Below are positions 22,553-34,131 of a stretch of DNA of 64,000 bases, piece by piece. Source of the DNA: Dactylorhiza incarnata (taxonomy: Eukaryota; Streptophyta; Magnoliopsida; Asparagales; Orchidaceae). Within the stretch, counting starts at the first letter, position 1. Each line of letters starts with the position of its first letter. The notes below the pieces were generated by a model. It was given only the letters and a program-made list of their open reading frames with translations. It was not told the origin of the DNA and did no database searches. Where the stretch lies: NCBI GenBank assembly GCA_033032865.1, contig JAWHQI010000304.1:1897001-1961000 (forward strand), read 5' to 3'. The position numbers were made by a program, and so were the translations under genes.

Positions 22553-23442
22553 ACGAGTTCCTGCAGACGAGATCCAGAGATAAGTTCAGACCAACGACTT
22601 TACTCGGAAGAGAGGCGAGCTTCCTGGGTAGTGGCGAGATCCTTCCCTACTCGCCCTCCTTACTCGGCATAGGCGAGCTTCTTCAATACTCGGCCATAGG
22701 CGAGCTCCTTCAATACTCGGCCATTGGCGAGATCCTTCCTTACTCGCCCATATGCGAAATCTCTACTCGCGAGGGTGAGTTCTTTACTCGCAAGGTGGTG
22801 AGAACCTGGTGCCTAGTTCAAGAGTGGCGAGTTCCTGAAGGGCGATTTCAAGATCTGGCGAGTATGGAACCCCCGAACCCTCTGCGTAGGGGGTCTTATG
22901 TCAAAAGGAACACTCCTACTCCCCTCAGTTTCCTCCTTCTTCAATGCCAGTGATTTCCATACATGTTCATACTTACGGGTGCTTTGGTAAAGCCCGTGAG
23001 TGATTTTGTATGATTAACAAACAGGATGATTCATGACGAGTTCGCCACCAAGGGAAAGCACATAAGCTGTTCTGCGACTCCATGTCACGATGGTCTTCTT
23101 CAGCAACCTACTCGCGAGGTCTCCAAGTTGATGCTCGGCGAGCTCCTAGTCGCGGTGGTTTTTAAAGCTGGTGTTCCGCGAGCTTCTACTCGCGATGATC
23201 TTCATCAAGGGCTTATGTTCCACGAGAATGCTTACTCGTGACGCCATCAAGCTTGGTATTCCGCAAGCTCCCTACTCCCGATGATCTCCTTCCGTCGGCT
23301 ATGTTCCATGAGAATGCTTACTCATGAGGTATTCCAGTTGATGTCCCGCGATGTTATACTCCTGAGGATCTCCTTCTGTCGGCTATGATCCATGATGAGT
23401 CTTACTCATGAGGTTATGTTATCTATAAAACCATCACCTCCC

Positions 23443-25040
23443 TGAAACATGGGAGATTGTGAGTCTTCTGTCTCTTTCAGCTAAGCGTTTTCAAAAGAAA
23501 GGAAGAAAGCAGGTGAAGTCGATCTCCACGGCAGGTTGGGAAACGGGCCTCCGACTTGATTCTCGTAAAACACAGAGCGGATGATGGGACAGTGCCTCGG
23601 TTGTGCGTTCCCTTAAGTCCAAGCCTCTGCAATGACAGCCGAGATCAGCTCCCCCCTTGCACGTTGGTCGCGGTTCCCACCGACTGCATTTCTCATCCGA
23701 CTGGGGAGATTATCAGGAAGAAGTCTGGACGCCGACCTCCCAATTCAACGAAGAGATGATCGACTTAACCGATCAGGGGACCCTTGAATAAAGGTGTTGT
23801 GTACCCTCGAGGGCTAAGAGCCCGTAACAAAGCGATTCGTTTCTAATTATTTCCTCCAAATCGTGTGAGTTAATGTGCTTAAGTGTGCTTAACTCCCCGT
23901 TTAATTGTTGAGCAACAGGAAACAGGTTGGGTCGGCATTCAGCACCCAAGTGGGCTGGAGATCTCGGGATGGTGTGTTCCTTTGGAACCTCCCCGACTGT
24001 CAGTCCCTACTTGACGTCATCCTACAGCAACACCCAAGTAGGATGGAGACCTCGGGATGGTGTGTTCCTTTGGAACCTCCCCGATTGTCAGTCCCCTTCA
24101 TGGTGTGTTCTATGAGATGAAGAACTGCTCAGAAGTACCTAAAGGCTCAACAGGGAAATCACTTATCATCGAGAAGCTCGAACTAAACTAGGAGGGATCT
24201 TTCATCGTTCAAGAGACATTCGAGACTGGCAGAGACCGCCTGTAGAATCATGAAGGGGAATCGCTTGGGAATACCTGGAGCGGCAATGACCTGAAGATGT
24301 TCTATCCCTGAGCGGGAAGGTGTATTCTCCCCCTCCTTGTGTTTATTACATTTGAATAAAAATTCCTCGCCCCCTGAAACATGGGCCGCGAGAGTTGTTT
24401 TTCTCTTCTGGCAAGAGCTTTTCGAAGTAGGTAAAACCGATCTCCACGGCAGGTTGGGGGACAGGCCTCCGACTCAACTCTCGTAAAAACCCAAGTCGGG
24501 TGGTGGGATAGCGCCTCGGGAGAGAGTCCTCCTAAGACCAAGCATCTGCATTGACGGTCGAGATCAGCTCCCCCCTTGCACGTTGGCCGAGTTACCCCCC
24601 GACTGCACTTCCCATCCGGCTGTAGAGGTTATCAGAGGAGAGTCCGGACGCCAACCCCCCAACTTGACGAAGAGATGATCGATTTGACCAACCAACATTC
24701 AGCAAACGCAGGAAGAGTGGAGACCTCGAGTGTGTGTGTCCAGAAGGGCCCCCCGAGATTCATGCTCTATCCAGGCGATGCGACAAGATTCAGCCGAAGC
24801 GGTCATCGATTCGCGTCATGAGTGGGTTAGAGGATGAGCATCCTGCTTAGCTCTCATAACATCCAGAGCGGGTGATGGGACAGCATACCGAGTTTTTTAA
24901 TGCGTCCTCCTAAGACCAAGCCTCTGCACTGACGGTCGAGATCAGCTCCCCCCTTGCACGCTGGCCGGGCTACCCCCCGATTGTACTTCTCGTCCATCTG
25001 GAGAAATTATCAGAGTAGAGTTGGAAGCCACCCTCCTAGT
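23443..25040 (+). repeat. three diverged copies of one segment inside element L
   Basis: The block with CCCTGAAACATGGG, GATCTCCACGGCAGGTTGGG, GTCGAGATCAGCTCCCCC and CGAAGAGATGATCGA occurs at 23443-23765, again at 24374-24690, and in part at 24845-25030. The spacing (about 930 bp, then about 360 bp) and divergence indicate old internal duplications. A separate 88-bp duplication (CACCCAAGT, then CTCGGGATGGTGTGTTCC) starts at 23943 and 24031. Confidence 0.8.
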
Positions 25041-25169
25041 CTGAAGTTGCTCACCCCCTCGAGTGAAAAGAAGTCATCGAGTTGTGGAGTTGTCGTAATC
25101 CAGGCCTCTGCCCGAGCCCTTCTTCAGCAAGCTGGCTACTTGCCCCCTCGGATGACTCTTCCTTTCCAC

Positions 25170-25835
25170 CTCTAGTTGAGCTCGGCTCCTAGAAGGTGTC
25201 GACCGTGTATCCGCCTCCAGTTGAGCTCGGCTCCTGCGAGGTGTCGACCTTCTATCCGCCTCCAGTTGAGCTCGGCTCCTGCGAGGTGTCGACCTTCTCT
25301 TCACCTCTAGTTGAGCTCGGCTCCTAGAAGGTGTTGATCTTCTATCCGCCTCCAGTTGAGCTCGGCTCCTGCGAGGTGTCGACCTTCTCTCCACCTCTAG
25401 TTGAGCTCGGCTCCTAGAAGGTGTCGACCTTGTATCCGCCTCTGGTTGAGCTCGGCTCCTAGAAGGTGTCGACCTTCTCTCCACCTCTAGTTGAGCTCAT
25501 CTCCCAGAAAGTGTCGACCTTGTATTCACCTCTAGTTGAGCTCGGCTCCTAGAAGGTGTCGACCTTGTATCCACCTCTAGTTGAGCTCGGCTCCTAGAAG
25601 GTGTCGACCTTCTCTCCACCTCTAGTTGAGCTCGGCTCCTAGAAGGTGTCGACCTTCTATCCGCCTCCAATTGAGCTCAGCTCCTGCGAGGTGTCGACCT
25701 TCTTTCCACTTCTAGTTGAGCTCGGCTCCTAGAAGGTGTCGACCTTGTATCTGCCTCCAGTTGAGCTCGGCTCCCGTGAAGTGTCGGCGTTCTCTCCTCC
25801 TCCAGTTAAGCTCAACGAGGTATCGACTCTTTTTT
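25170..25835 (+). repeat. 45-bp tandem array, about 15 units
   Basis: TTGAGCTCGGCTCC recurs every 45 bases from 25176 to 25806. Units end alternately in CTAGAAGGTGTCGAC or CTGCGAGGTGTCGAC, giving two intermixed subtypes. Nearly every unit contains a GTCGAC site. The array sits just before the purine tract and 3' LTR of element L. The unit length is a multiple of three, so long frames on both strands are a by-product. Confidence 0.92.
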
Positions 25836-25964
25836 CTCCTACAGATGAGATCCCCTCCTGGGAAGGACCTTGCACGATACGTCCTCTTGTTCACATCTCT
25901 CCGATCTGCGGGTCCAACATTGTTTTTCCGACCTCGCGAGCGAGCTCAAAAAAAGCGGGGATTG

Positions 25965-26579
25965 TGTTTCAACCCGTAATTCGTCGAGATCAGAAAGGCC
26001 TAAGGAGACTCCTATTCGCCGACCCCGCGAGGCGAGCAGGGGCGAGAAAGGTGCGAGCTGGGCGAGAAAGGTGCGAGCTGGGCGAGCAAGGTGCGAGCTG
26101 GGCGAGCAGGTGCGAGCTGGGCGAGCTGGGGCGAGCAAGAGGCGAGCTGGGTGAGCAAGGCGCGAGATGGGCGAGCAGAGGCGAGTTTGGGCGAGTATCT
26201 TGCGAGTACGGGCGAGTTACCCTTGTAACTCGCGAGCAGGCAGTATACTCGCCTGCCCCCTTAGGATTTCTCTATAAATACACCCCCAGGGGTACTAGAA
26301 ATGACACTTTTTGGGAAGTGGTCGAGGCCCCCCCAAGCTGGATACTCGCCAAGTCCATGCCCGTCTAGTACCTCGCCCAGCTTTTGGTTGCGGAGGGAAA
26401 GTTTCTCCCAAACTTCCGGGTATGTGGTGGGACCTCCCAGCTGGAGCACTTGGGGTGTGCTTATAGCCATTTTCTCTCTCCTATTTTAGCTACCCGAGCC
26501 GTGGAGTTGGACCGCAGGATCAGTAACCTCGGGCTGCATTGATCCGAATTTTGGAGCCGGGATTTTCCAGGCTTCAACA
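25965..26579 (+). repeat. 3' LTR of element L
   Basis: It matches 21676-22261 but is 29 bp longer, because the GGTGCGAGCTGGGCGAG run near 26040-26130 holds more units. The TATA-like TCTCTATAAATAC and the end GCTTCAACA are conserved. Confidence 0.88.
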
Positions 26580-26732
26580 GGTGCAATGACGATTGTATGT
26601 GCATCCCCAAAGTTTGTCCGCACCACCACATCCTCCTTCGAAAGAGAGCTTGTATGTATGCTCAAACCAATCATAATCCTGCCGAAAGGACTTCCATGTT
26701 TCATACATTGCTTCTTTTGCATTTTGATTCTC

Positions 26733-27720
26733 CTATTGAACCACTACTTTCTTGACTCTTTGCTTCATCCATATGTGGAGGAGGCAAATTGATTTGAGTT
26801 GAATACACCCTTCATTTGGAGGAGGGAGTGGAGCGAGGGTGGTGGGTGGTTCCCCTCTAAATGGTTTAAGAGTTGATGCATGGATCACATAGTGGATGTT
26901 TTCCTCTTTTGGAAGGTGATGCTGATAAGCTACATGCCCAATGTAGGTTGTTGCCTTGTTGGGACATAAAAACGTGGTGTTAGTTTGCTGTTTGCCCAGC
27001 GAGCAATAGATTTTCGGCCATGATGTCGTCGTCACAACTACACCTAGTCCCCTTATATTGAACTTCCCTACATAGGCCATCATTAATACCGCTTCATGCT
27101 GTCCTGAGCCACAGGTAAGTGGTGTTGAGCCATATCCAACACTATGTCGCGCTGTAGGAGTCCTTGGCGGACCCCTTTTTCAAGGTGTTTTTGATGTGTA
27201 AGGGAGTAGTTGTGAGGGATCTAGTTTAAGTACCAATTTGAAAGGAGTAGTTTGGAGTGTCATGTGGTTATGAGTTATTGTAGTAGTATTCGGCGCAGAG
27301 TAACCACCTGACCCACTTCTTAGGCTTCTGTCCAGAAAACCCCTGCAAGTACATCTCCAACATGTGGTTAACTATTTCTGTTTGACCGTCCGACTACGCA
27401 CGGTAAGCAAAGGACATGGTTGGAGTAATGTCACTCAGTCAGAATAATTCTTGCCAATACAGCTAGTAAACATCTTGTCTCCGTCCGGACATTCAGCTTG
27501 AGTAGCCATGAAGGCGGAAGACACACTCAATGATCTGCTCAAAGAATATTTGAACTACGCTCATTGCTGTGTACGAGTGAACCATGAAAATAAAACGAGC
27601 AGGCTTGGATAGTCTATCCACCAATACTAGGAACATCGACTTCCAGTGAGCTTTAGGCAAGGGGTTCCCTAAATCTGTGTGTACTGGTAGAGGATGCAGC
27701 AGCCCGACTGGTGTTGATGC
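26733..27720 (-). pseudogene. integrase remnant of gypsy J
   Basis: On the minus strand the start reads GLLHPLPVHTDLGN and VLVDRLSKPARFIF (about 27690-27580), the catalytic-core opening of gypsy integrases. It goes on with frame breaks to RLHGYSS and ends with IGHVAYQHHLPKEENIH and LKPFRGEPPTTLAPLPP (26733-27083), the usual C-terminal block before the LTR. The expected VFHVSQLK reads VIHASTLK. The N-terminal zinc-finger part continues on the far side of element M (32840-33260), so the gene was intact across this point before M inserted. Confidence 0.75.
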
Positions 27721-27730
27721 TATACCTTAT

Positions 27731-29119
27731 TGATGCGGAATGGTGACGCGGACCCGTGGAGGAAGACGAGTTTTGGGCCCGATCGGGGCCGATTGGCCAC
27801 TTTGTCATATATGACGTCTCTGGATCAACGATCTGACTCCGCGGATGCGACCGGATTGATGTTTCAATACTTTCATGTGTTTGTTTTATTTTCTTGTGTT
27901 TTATTTAGTGAGATCGGACAACCATCGTGTACGGCAATCATAGCCGTCCATGATGGCTGCCCTAAGTCATTTTTATTATAAATAAGAGGGTAGGGGCAGC
28001 TGTCATAGCTATTGCAGATTTTGGAGAAAGTATTCCCGGAATCCGGCGATCCCCTCACGGTGACGACTCCGTGAGGCCCTAGGTGACGACTTCTAGGTGG
28101 TTTCCTTCATCACCAAGGCGTTCCCTATCCCTAACCTTCATTTTCCCCTCCCAAAATCCTAGCTGACCCTCTCCAACTCCCCCAAACAGCAACCCAATTC
28201 CCCAAGCCGCCAGCCGCCCTGTTTCTCCTTCAATTTGCCCCAACTCCTCCACAAACCCTCCCTTCCCTGCAGTAAAAACTTCCGCCCAATCCTCCACTGA
28301 ACCCGCCTCCTCCCTGCAGCAGTACTGCCGCCCAACACTCTCATGGCCGACCAAATAGCAGTCGTACAACCCTCTTTCCGGCCCCACTCCTACAGTCGAC
28401 CCCTCCTCTGCCCTCATCCCTCCCAGATCCATTCCCCACCTTCCAAATCCAGCCACCTCCACTCAAATCCATCCCCTCCTTCCAGATCTAGTTCCCACCT
28501 TCCAAATTCAGCCACCTCCACTCAGATCCAGCCACCTCCACTCAGATCCAGCCCCCTCCTTCCAGATCCATCCATATAACTTCAGATTTCAGCCGCCGCA
28601 TCATCGCACTTTGCCGGATCTCTCCTCCCAGAACAACCTCCATATTTCGTGAGTGTTTTATTGTTGTATGGACTCTTGTCTTCATCATTAAAATATTGTG
28701 TTGTGATCTTATATTTGCTTGGATAAATAACACCGTAGAATTTTGTTTTAGATATTTTGTGATTTGCAGGAACCATTCACAACGCGTTTTTGTTTTGGCC
28801 CTCCACACGGAGGAAAGCTGAAACTTGCTTTGCCTAAACGAAATGATTTTTCTTTTGCTTAAAGTATGTGTGCGATCTAATCTTTTATTATTATATCTTG
28901 AATTCGTCGTCGGATCTTGCATTTTACATATAGTAGTTAATGTGAGTAGAGTTATCTTCCCGCACGTCACATTAGGTTGCATTCTAGTAGTCACACACAA
29001 AGCATCCAACCCTTCATTAGACGGTGTTTAAGTCTCATTACAGTCGTGGCATGATTACTTGCATTTCATCTAGGGTTAGGACATCATTTGCCCACCACCT
29101 GTAAATTTGTCATGCGTCA
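27731..29119 (+). repeat. 5' LTR of element M (1389 bp)
   Basis: The LTR matches 31477-32818 throughout. A pyrimidine-rich part (28130-28580) contains tandem CAGATCCAG/CCACCTCCACT units, which differ in number between the two LTRs. The end is ...GCGTCA followed by the primer site. Confidence 0.88.
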
Positions 29120-31476
29120 AATGGTATCAGAGATGAGTTCGTGCACTCTTTCGATACGCAGTCACTGAGTCTATAGGTAGTATCAGATGACATATTATCA
29201 CGACAATTATTCTGAGTCGCAGTACACTCCTTATAGATATCGTGTCGACCCTTCATCACGATATGCTAGAGACGATCACCATGATGATAGATCATGACGT
29301 TATCATTACACCTCTTCACTGCTTTATGATGGTAAGGTTGGGTACCGTTCGGGTCATCATCGTTACACTTCTTCACTATTTGAGAAACCAGAGTCCGTAT
29401 ATGCTCGACCCCATAGAGCTCCACCGGAGAGGTCCTCATACTATCATGTTGATCATCCTCGCCCGTCGTCGCACGTTCGTAGGGATCACGTCCACCCACG
29501 AGCACGATCTGATTACGTTAGGAACGACTGTCTAGATGACCCTCAGGAGACCTATAAAGGTCATCATCACCAAGATCACATCACATGTCAAGACCATCCC
29601 AGTGTTCCGTAATTAGAGATACATGAGGCCGAATTTCAGCGATTAGTTCTTAATCAATCAATTTGATCGCATAAATGCTCATCTTGATCACCTGAGGACT
29701 ACCTTAAGAGGAATCAATAAGATAAAGCCTAGGGATTTAGGTCAAGCCACCAATGCGTCTAGTAGTGCTCCCGCTGACATGAGAGACCCGGCATTTGATT
29801 TTGATTCATCACGTCCGGATGAGACTCAGTTCCCACTTGATTTTGGAGCAGAGTCTGATCATGACCGTTTGATACAGGTGGAGAGTGACATTAATATGAC
29901 TAGTGAGCAAGGTCCTGAGAGTGAGGACGAGCGGCCTAGTGACACTGTGATGGTATATATATCCTTTGCACCTCACTTAGACCTAGTATCCCCTTCGGCT
30001 AGAGATCCAGTCCTTGACACTCTATCTATTGACCCACTCTTGAGTATGGGCTTTTCCCACTTTTCCCTATCATTGTCCAGATCCACATCACGATTGAAAG
30101 CTGAGAACCTAGTGTTGATCTCATAGTGACCACCTCACCCGTTTTTGGGAACACTAACCCTTTCGACTCGTCTGGAGGATCATGACCCTTTTGACGGGTT
30201 CTTTGACGAGCCCCTTGTTGAGCCTCCTGATGAGTCACTGCGTCCTTGTAAGGATGAGATTCAGGTGAGTGACTCATTTATGAGTATTAAGTTATTGACA
30301 TCTCTTCCATTGCCGCCCCTGATATTGATATTGGATCTTGAGTGTAACATCAAGTATGTAGGGTTTTCCTTAAGAACGCTTGAGTATACTTTTGATGTTT
30401 CGAGAGTTTATCATCTGACCACTCACACTCTTGATGAGTTTTGGGACACGCCACCTACTGACCCACCAGATGAGGGTTTCCTTGTGAGGGGCACTCACCA
30501 CACTCCAGAGTCACATCCTATTATCAATGTTTATGGTTTTCACTCAGGTGGTCCTCGCATTCGCGTTGAATTTCATACATTTGGATATTTGTCGCACACT
30601 TGATGAGTTTTTCTACTTTCCACCGAAAGAGCCTCCTGATAGGCCGCCCCATTTTAGAGATATCCAAGTCATTGTCAGACTTTCCCCTAGGGAGTGTGTC
30701 GTGTCTGTTGTGCGTCATTTACATCATTTGCCTGAGTCTGGGGAGTCATTTGTTCATTGTTTGCATGTGTTACATGAGTCGGTCCGATGGAGCATCAAAA
30801 TTGGTAATGAATCTTATAAATCACATGCAGAGATGTTCACTGGCAAGAGCAGGTATTTCATGAAGACGAGTAGGTGATGGTGAGAATCCGTGTTGTGAGG
30901 CTCCTTTGGAGGCTTGCTAAAAGTTTGAGTGTTAGGTGAATGGATCCCTACACAATCAGGAGAAAGATCAAAGCAAATACCTATGATCTTGATATCCCTA
31001 CGAGCATGAGTATCCATCTCATATTTAATGTTGAGGACTTGATGTCATACTACAAGCCTCACGAGTATGTGAACCTGTTTCATGAAGATCCTATTGAGCT
31101 TACACCTCTACATCTTTTTGAGTCTGCACCTCCACATCCTTCGGAGCCTACACCACCACCTCCCCAGCCCCACACCCTGCCCACTCCTGAGCCCCACCCT
31201 CCTTTGGGTCAGTCGCCTATGACTTCGCCGTCTGCACCAGCGATCGCACCGGACTACCAACACATCATTGGATTCTGGAGAGCGTTACTGATATCGTGGT
31301 CCACACATGCATAGCCGCGCTTAACAGCCAGACATAGGAGTACCCTTGGAGAGGATGCCCCATGCTCGACGATACTTGGACGACCCCCATTGTCTCTCAT
31401 TGATTTTGCCTGGCACACACCTAGAGGATTTCAATCTTCATTCACCAGGAGTTGAATTCTTTTAAGACGAGGAGAA
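29120..31476 (+). pseudogene. interior of element M: gag fragments joined to the integrase tail
   Basis: The 5' part (29120-29700) has broken gag-like frames. 29779-30126 reads FDSSRPDETQFPLDFGAESD, an acidic stretch of the kind that follows the knuckle in A1. 30600-30877 has LDEFFYFPPKEPPDRPPHF, then HVLHESVRWSIKIGNESYK, and 30940-31100 has TYDLDIPTSMSIHLIFNVED. The last two match the A1 integrase tail (LHESVRKKIAMSNDYYK; QNMGINQVFNVEN). About 2.5 kb of pol expected between them is absent. The terminal 31200-31450 part is proline-rich and then a decayed chromodomain region (RRYLDD). No product is likely. Confidence 0.75.
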
Positions 31477-32818
31477 TGATGTGGAACGGCGACGCGGACC
31501 CGCGGTAGAGGACGAGTTTGGGGCCCGTTCGGGGCCGATTGGCCACTTGCCATATAAGGCCTCTCCGGATCGACGATCTGACTCCGCGGATGCATTTGAA
31601 TCGACGTTTTGATATTTCCATGTATTTATTTTATTTTCTTGTGTTTTATTTAGTGAGATCGGACAACCATCGTGTATGACCAATCATAGCCGTCCAAGAT
31701 GGTTACCTTACGTCATTTTTTATTATAAATAAGAGGGTAGGGCGGCCGTCATAGGTATTGCAAATTTTGGAGAAAGTATTCCCGGAATCCGGCGATCCCC
31801 TCACGGTGACGACTCTGTGTGGCCCTAGTTGACGGCTTCTAGGTGGTTTCCTTCATCTCCATGGTGTTCCCTATCCCTAGCCTTCATTTCCCCCCTCCCA
31901 ATACTCTAGTCGACCCTCTCCAACTCCCCTAAACAGCAGCCCCTTTCCCCAAGCCGCCAACCACCCTGTTTCTCCTCCAAACCGCCCCAACTCCTCCACA
32001 AACCCTCCCTTCCCTGCAGCAAAAATTGCCGCTCAGACCTCCACTGAACCCGCCTCCTCCCTGCAGCAGTACTTCCACCCAGCACCCTCTTGGCTGGCCA
32101 AACAACAGCCCTACAACCCTACAGCCCTCTTTCCTACCCACTCCTACAGTAGACCCCTCATCTGCCCCCATGCCTCCCAGATCCATTCCCCACCTTCCAA
32201 ATCCAGCCACCTCCACTTAGATCTATCCCCTCCTTCCAGATCTAGTCCCCACCTTCCAAATCCATCCACCTCCACTCAGATCCAGCCCCTCCTTCCAGAT
32301 CCAGCCATATAACTTCAAATTTTTCAGCCGCCGCATCGTCGCACCTTGCCAGATCTCGCCCCCATATTTCGTGAGTGTTTGTTGTATGGACTCTTGTTTT
32401 CATCATTAAAATATTGTGTTGTGATCTTATATTTGCTTGGATAAATAACATCGTAGAATTTTGTTCTAGATATCATGTGATTTGTAGGAACCATTCGCCG
32501 CGCGTTTTTATTTTTTCCCTCCACGTGGATGAAAACGAAATGATATTGCTTTTGCTTAAAGTATATGCGTGCGATTTAATCCTTTATTATTATGTCTTGA
32601 ATTCGTCGTCGGATCTTGCATTTTAAATATAGTAGTTAAAGTAAGTAAAGTTATCTTCCCACACGTCACATTAGGTTGCATTCTAGTAGTCACACACTAA
32701 GCATCCAACCCTTCATTAGACGGTGTTTAGGTCTCATTGCAGTCTTGACATGATTACTTGCATTTCATCTAGGGTTACAACATCATTTGTCCGCCACCTA
32801 TAGATTCGTCCTACATCA
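31477..32818 (+). repeat. 3' LTR of element M (1342 bp)
   Basis: It starts TGATGTGGAACGG after the purine tract and ends CCTACATCA. It matches the 5' LTR, with small indels such as the missing CTCCCAGAACAA stretch near 32350. Confidence 0.88.
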
Positions 32819-32839
32819 CTTGTTCTTCTAACATATGAC

Positions 32840-33260
32840 ACACAATGTAATGAAATCTTGTACTGAATTCACCATACCTTTCAATAGAACTCGGCTGTAG
32901 TCGCTGAAGTTTCTTTTTTTACTCCATGTGTGTGACTATGAGTGGCTCTCAATACGACCTCCATAAGTGGTGATTCTGGTGTCAAGTATGTTCGATTTTT
33001 GTGTAGGACGAGCTCATCCCAAACCATCCAAGCATTAACCATCTCTTAATTCTAGATGCTTTTTCAAAGATTGGTGAGAGTCTTTGACTCTTTGATCTTT
33101 GCTCTGATTTGATCGAACAAATCGGCCATGGGGTGAGTTAGCTCAAACTCGTCCTGCTTCTTCTTCATTCCTCGAAAGGGCATTGACAACCTTTTTCAGT
33201 GCACCTGCTCAGTACTGAACATAAATGTCAAAGCCTTGTAGCTTGCTCACCCAATTCCGT
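32840..33260 (-). pseudogene. RNase H end and integrase linker of gypsy J
   Basis: On the minus strand the frame reads NWVSKLQGFDIYVQY (33250-33209), the end of RNase H. With frame changes it continues through a DEFELTHPMADLFDQIR block, and then LVLHKNRTYLTPESP and LMEVVLRATHSH next to the M insertion. Element M interrupts exactly here, and the integrase core resumes at 27720. Between 33260 and the primer site at 33491 only a Gag-like N-terminus (MTRSVSRAHNKL) remains, so gag to RT has been deleted. Confidence 0.65.
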
Positions 33261-33504
33261 GGTCGGCGGGTGTCGCACCGATTGGCCTTCTCGCATGCGT
33301 ATCTCGTAGCAGTGCAGGAATTAGTTCGAGGGTTACCATGGGCTATTGTGGAGATGCATTGGAGATTGATAGTTCGTCTATCCTCACATTGATGTGTGTG
33401 ATCACTGCTTGTGTTGCCTTCAAGGAGCTTGTGAATCATCTCATGTAGGTGCCCTTGCTCGATGGTGGTTTTCTCTATGCCGATGAGTGACTCTGATACC
33501 AATT

Positions 33505-33650
33505 TGTTGTGTGCCCGCGATACGGATCGAGTCATTGATCGAGATAGATAGATCTAAGTGAGAAGTAAATTTGTCCCCCGATTGCTTTTGTCCCCCAATG
33601 TTGCCTTCTAGAGGAGGTCTAGTGATGAGTGAGAGAACGAGGAGGTCTTC
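33505..33650 (-). repeat. LTR-like segment of element J (right copy) beside a tRNA-Met primer site
   Basis: It starts TGTTGTGTGCCCGCGATAC and matches 21233-21420. On the minus strand it is followed, after three bases, by TGGTATCAGAG (33501-33491), which supports its identity as the 5' LTR end. Similarity to the left copy is lost beyond about 33650. Confidence 0.55.
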
Positions 33651-34131
33651 TCCTTGACCATAGGTTTTGATCTAAGGTTTTCTTTGAATATCAATCGAGA
33701 GTGGTACTTCTAGGTATGATTTGTTAGATATTTTTGCTCTGACGATGAAGCCTTGAGCTATCATTGATGTGTTGAAGCCAATTATGTCGTTTGATCAGAA
33801 TTAGCGATGTTTGATTTCCGCGTATGATTAGTTGTGCATTCAATGTGCGAATGTGATCACGGAAGATTGCGAGATTCCTTAGTCTTGGGGTTTGGTAAAT
33901 ATGGTTTTTTTTATTCTGGTGAACTACGCAGGCATCATATGAATTTGGGGTTTTCTTGGGTAAAATCCTATTGGAATCGATTTGCTTTGGGTTAAGTCAA
34001 TAATTGTATGTTTTTCTTGTATTTATTGGTGATGCCCGTGAGAAAGCAACGTGACCCATGAATATGGTAAATGGCTAGTGGGAAGGAATTCAGTCGAGAC
34101 GATTGTTTGGCTTAATCATAGAACTTTGGTG
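33651..34131. other. no gene recognised
   Basis: AT-rich sequence without coding frames. It probably includes the outer part of the J LTR. A segment ending GATTGTTTGGCTTAATCA (about 34090-34118) recurs at about 35060-35083. Confidence 0.35.

Larger units (their letters stand above)
21676..26579. mobile_element. non-coding LTR retrotransposon L (LARD-type) rich in GCGAG motifs
   Basis: Two LTRs (586 and 615 bp) starting TGTTCAACCC or TGTTTCAACCC and ending GCTTCAACA are flanked by a perfect TSD GGTGC (21671-21675, 26580-26584). A purine tract (AAAAAAAGCGGGGAT) abuts the second LTR, and CTTTGGTGCGGTGAG follows the first, probably a primer site whose tRNA I cannot assign. The 3.7-kb interior has no gag or pol. 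It is filled with GCGAG/CTCGC motifs, a 36-bp hairpin array, diverged segment copies and a 45-bp array. It inserted into element J. Movement would depend on another element's proteins. Orientation is read as + from the primer and purine tracts. Confidence 0.88.
27731..32818 (+). mobile_element. pol-deleted Ty3/gypsy element M
   Basis: LTRs 27731-29119 and 31477-32818 (TGATGYGGAA...TCA) are flanked by a near-perfect TSD, CTTAT (27726-27730) and CTTGT (32819-32823). A tRNA-Met-type primer site (TGGTATCAGAGA, 29122-29133) and a purine tract (AAGACGAGGAGAA, 31464-31476) are present. The 2.4-kb interior keeps gag-like sequence and the integrase C-terminus but lacks RT, RNase H and the integrase core. 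It is a non-autonomous deletion derivative, related in protein wording to A1. It inserted into the integrase of element J. Confidence 0.88.
21233..33650 (-). mobile_element. Ty3/gypsy element J, degenerate, split by elements L and M
   Basis: Minus-strand order reads: LTR-like segment (33505-33650), tRNA-Met primer site (TTGGTATCAGAG, 33491-33503), a short gag start, RNase H end, integrase linker (32840-33260), integrase (27720 down to 26733) and a second LTR-like segment (21233-21420). The LTR segments match each other (ACGATACAG/GCGATACGG start; ATTGCTTTTGTCCCCCAATGTTG). Most of gag and RT is missing. Two complete elements interrupt it, with target duplications, at 21676-26579 and 27731-32818. 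The outer end of the right LTR was not found. Confidence 0.65.

Noticed and set aside
25074..25484. 136-codon frame with SRSRAQLE-type repeats on the minus strand
   Set aside because: Produced by the 45-bp array, whose unit length is a multiple of three; the other strand is open too.
25170..25835. Regular repeats resembling a CRISPR array
   Set aside because: The units are contiguous 45-mers without unique spacers, and the DNA is a plant nuclear locus.
28079..28462. 127-codon minus-strand frame
   Set aside because: Lies inside the LTR of element M and is not preserved as a frame in the second LTR.
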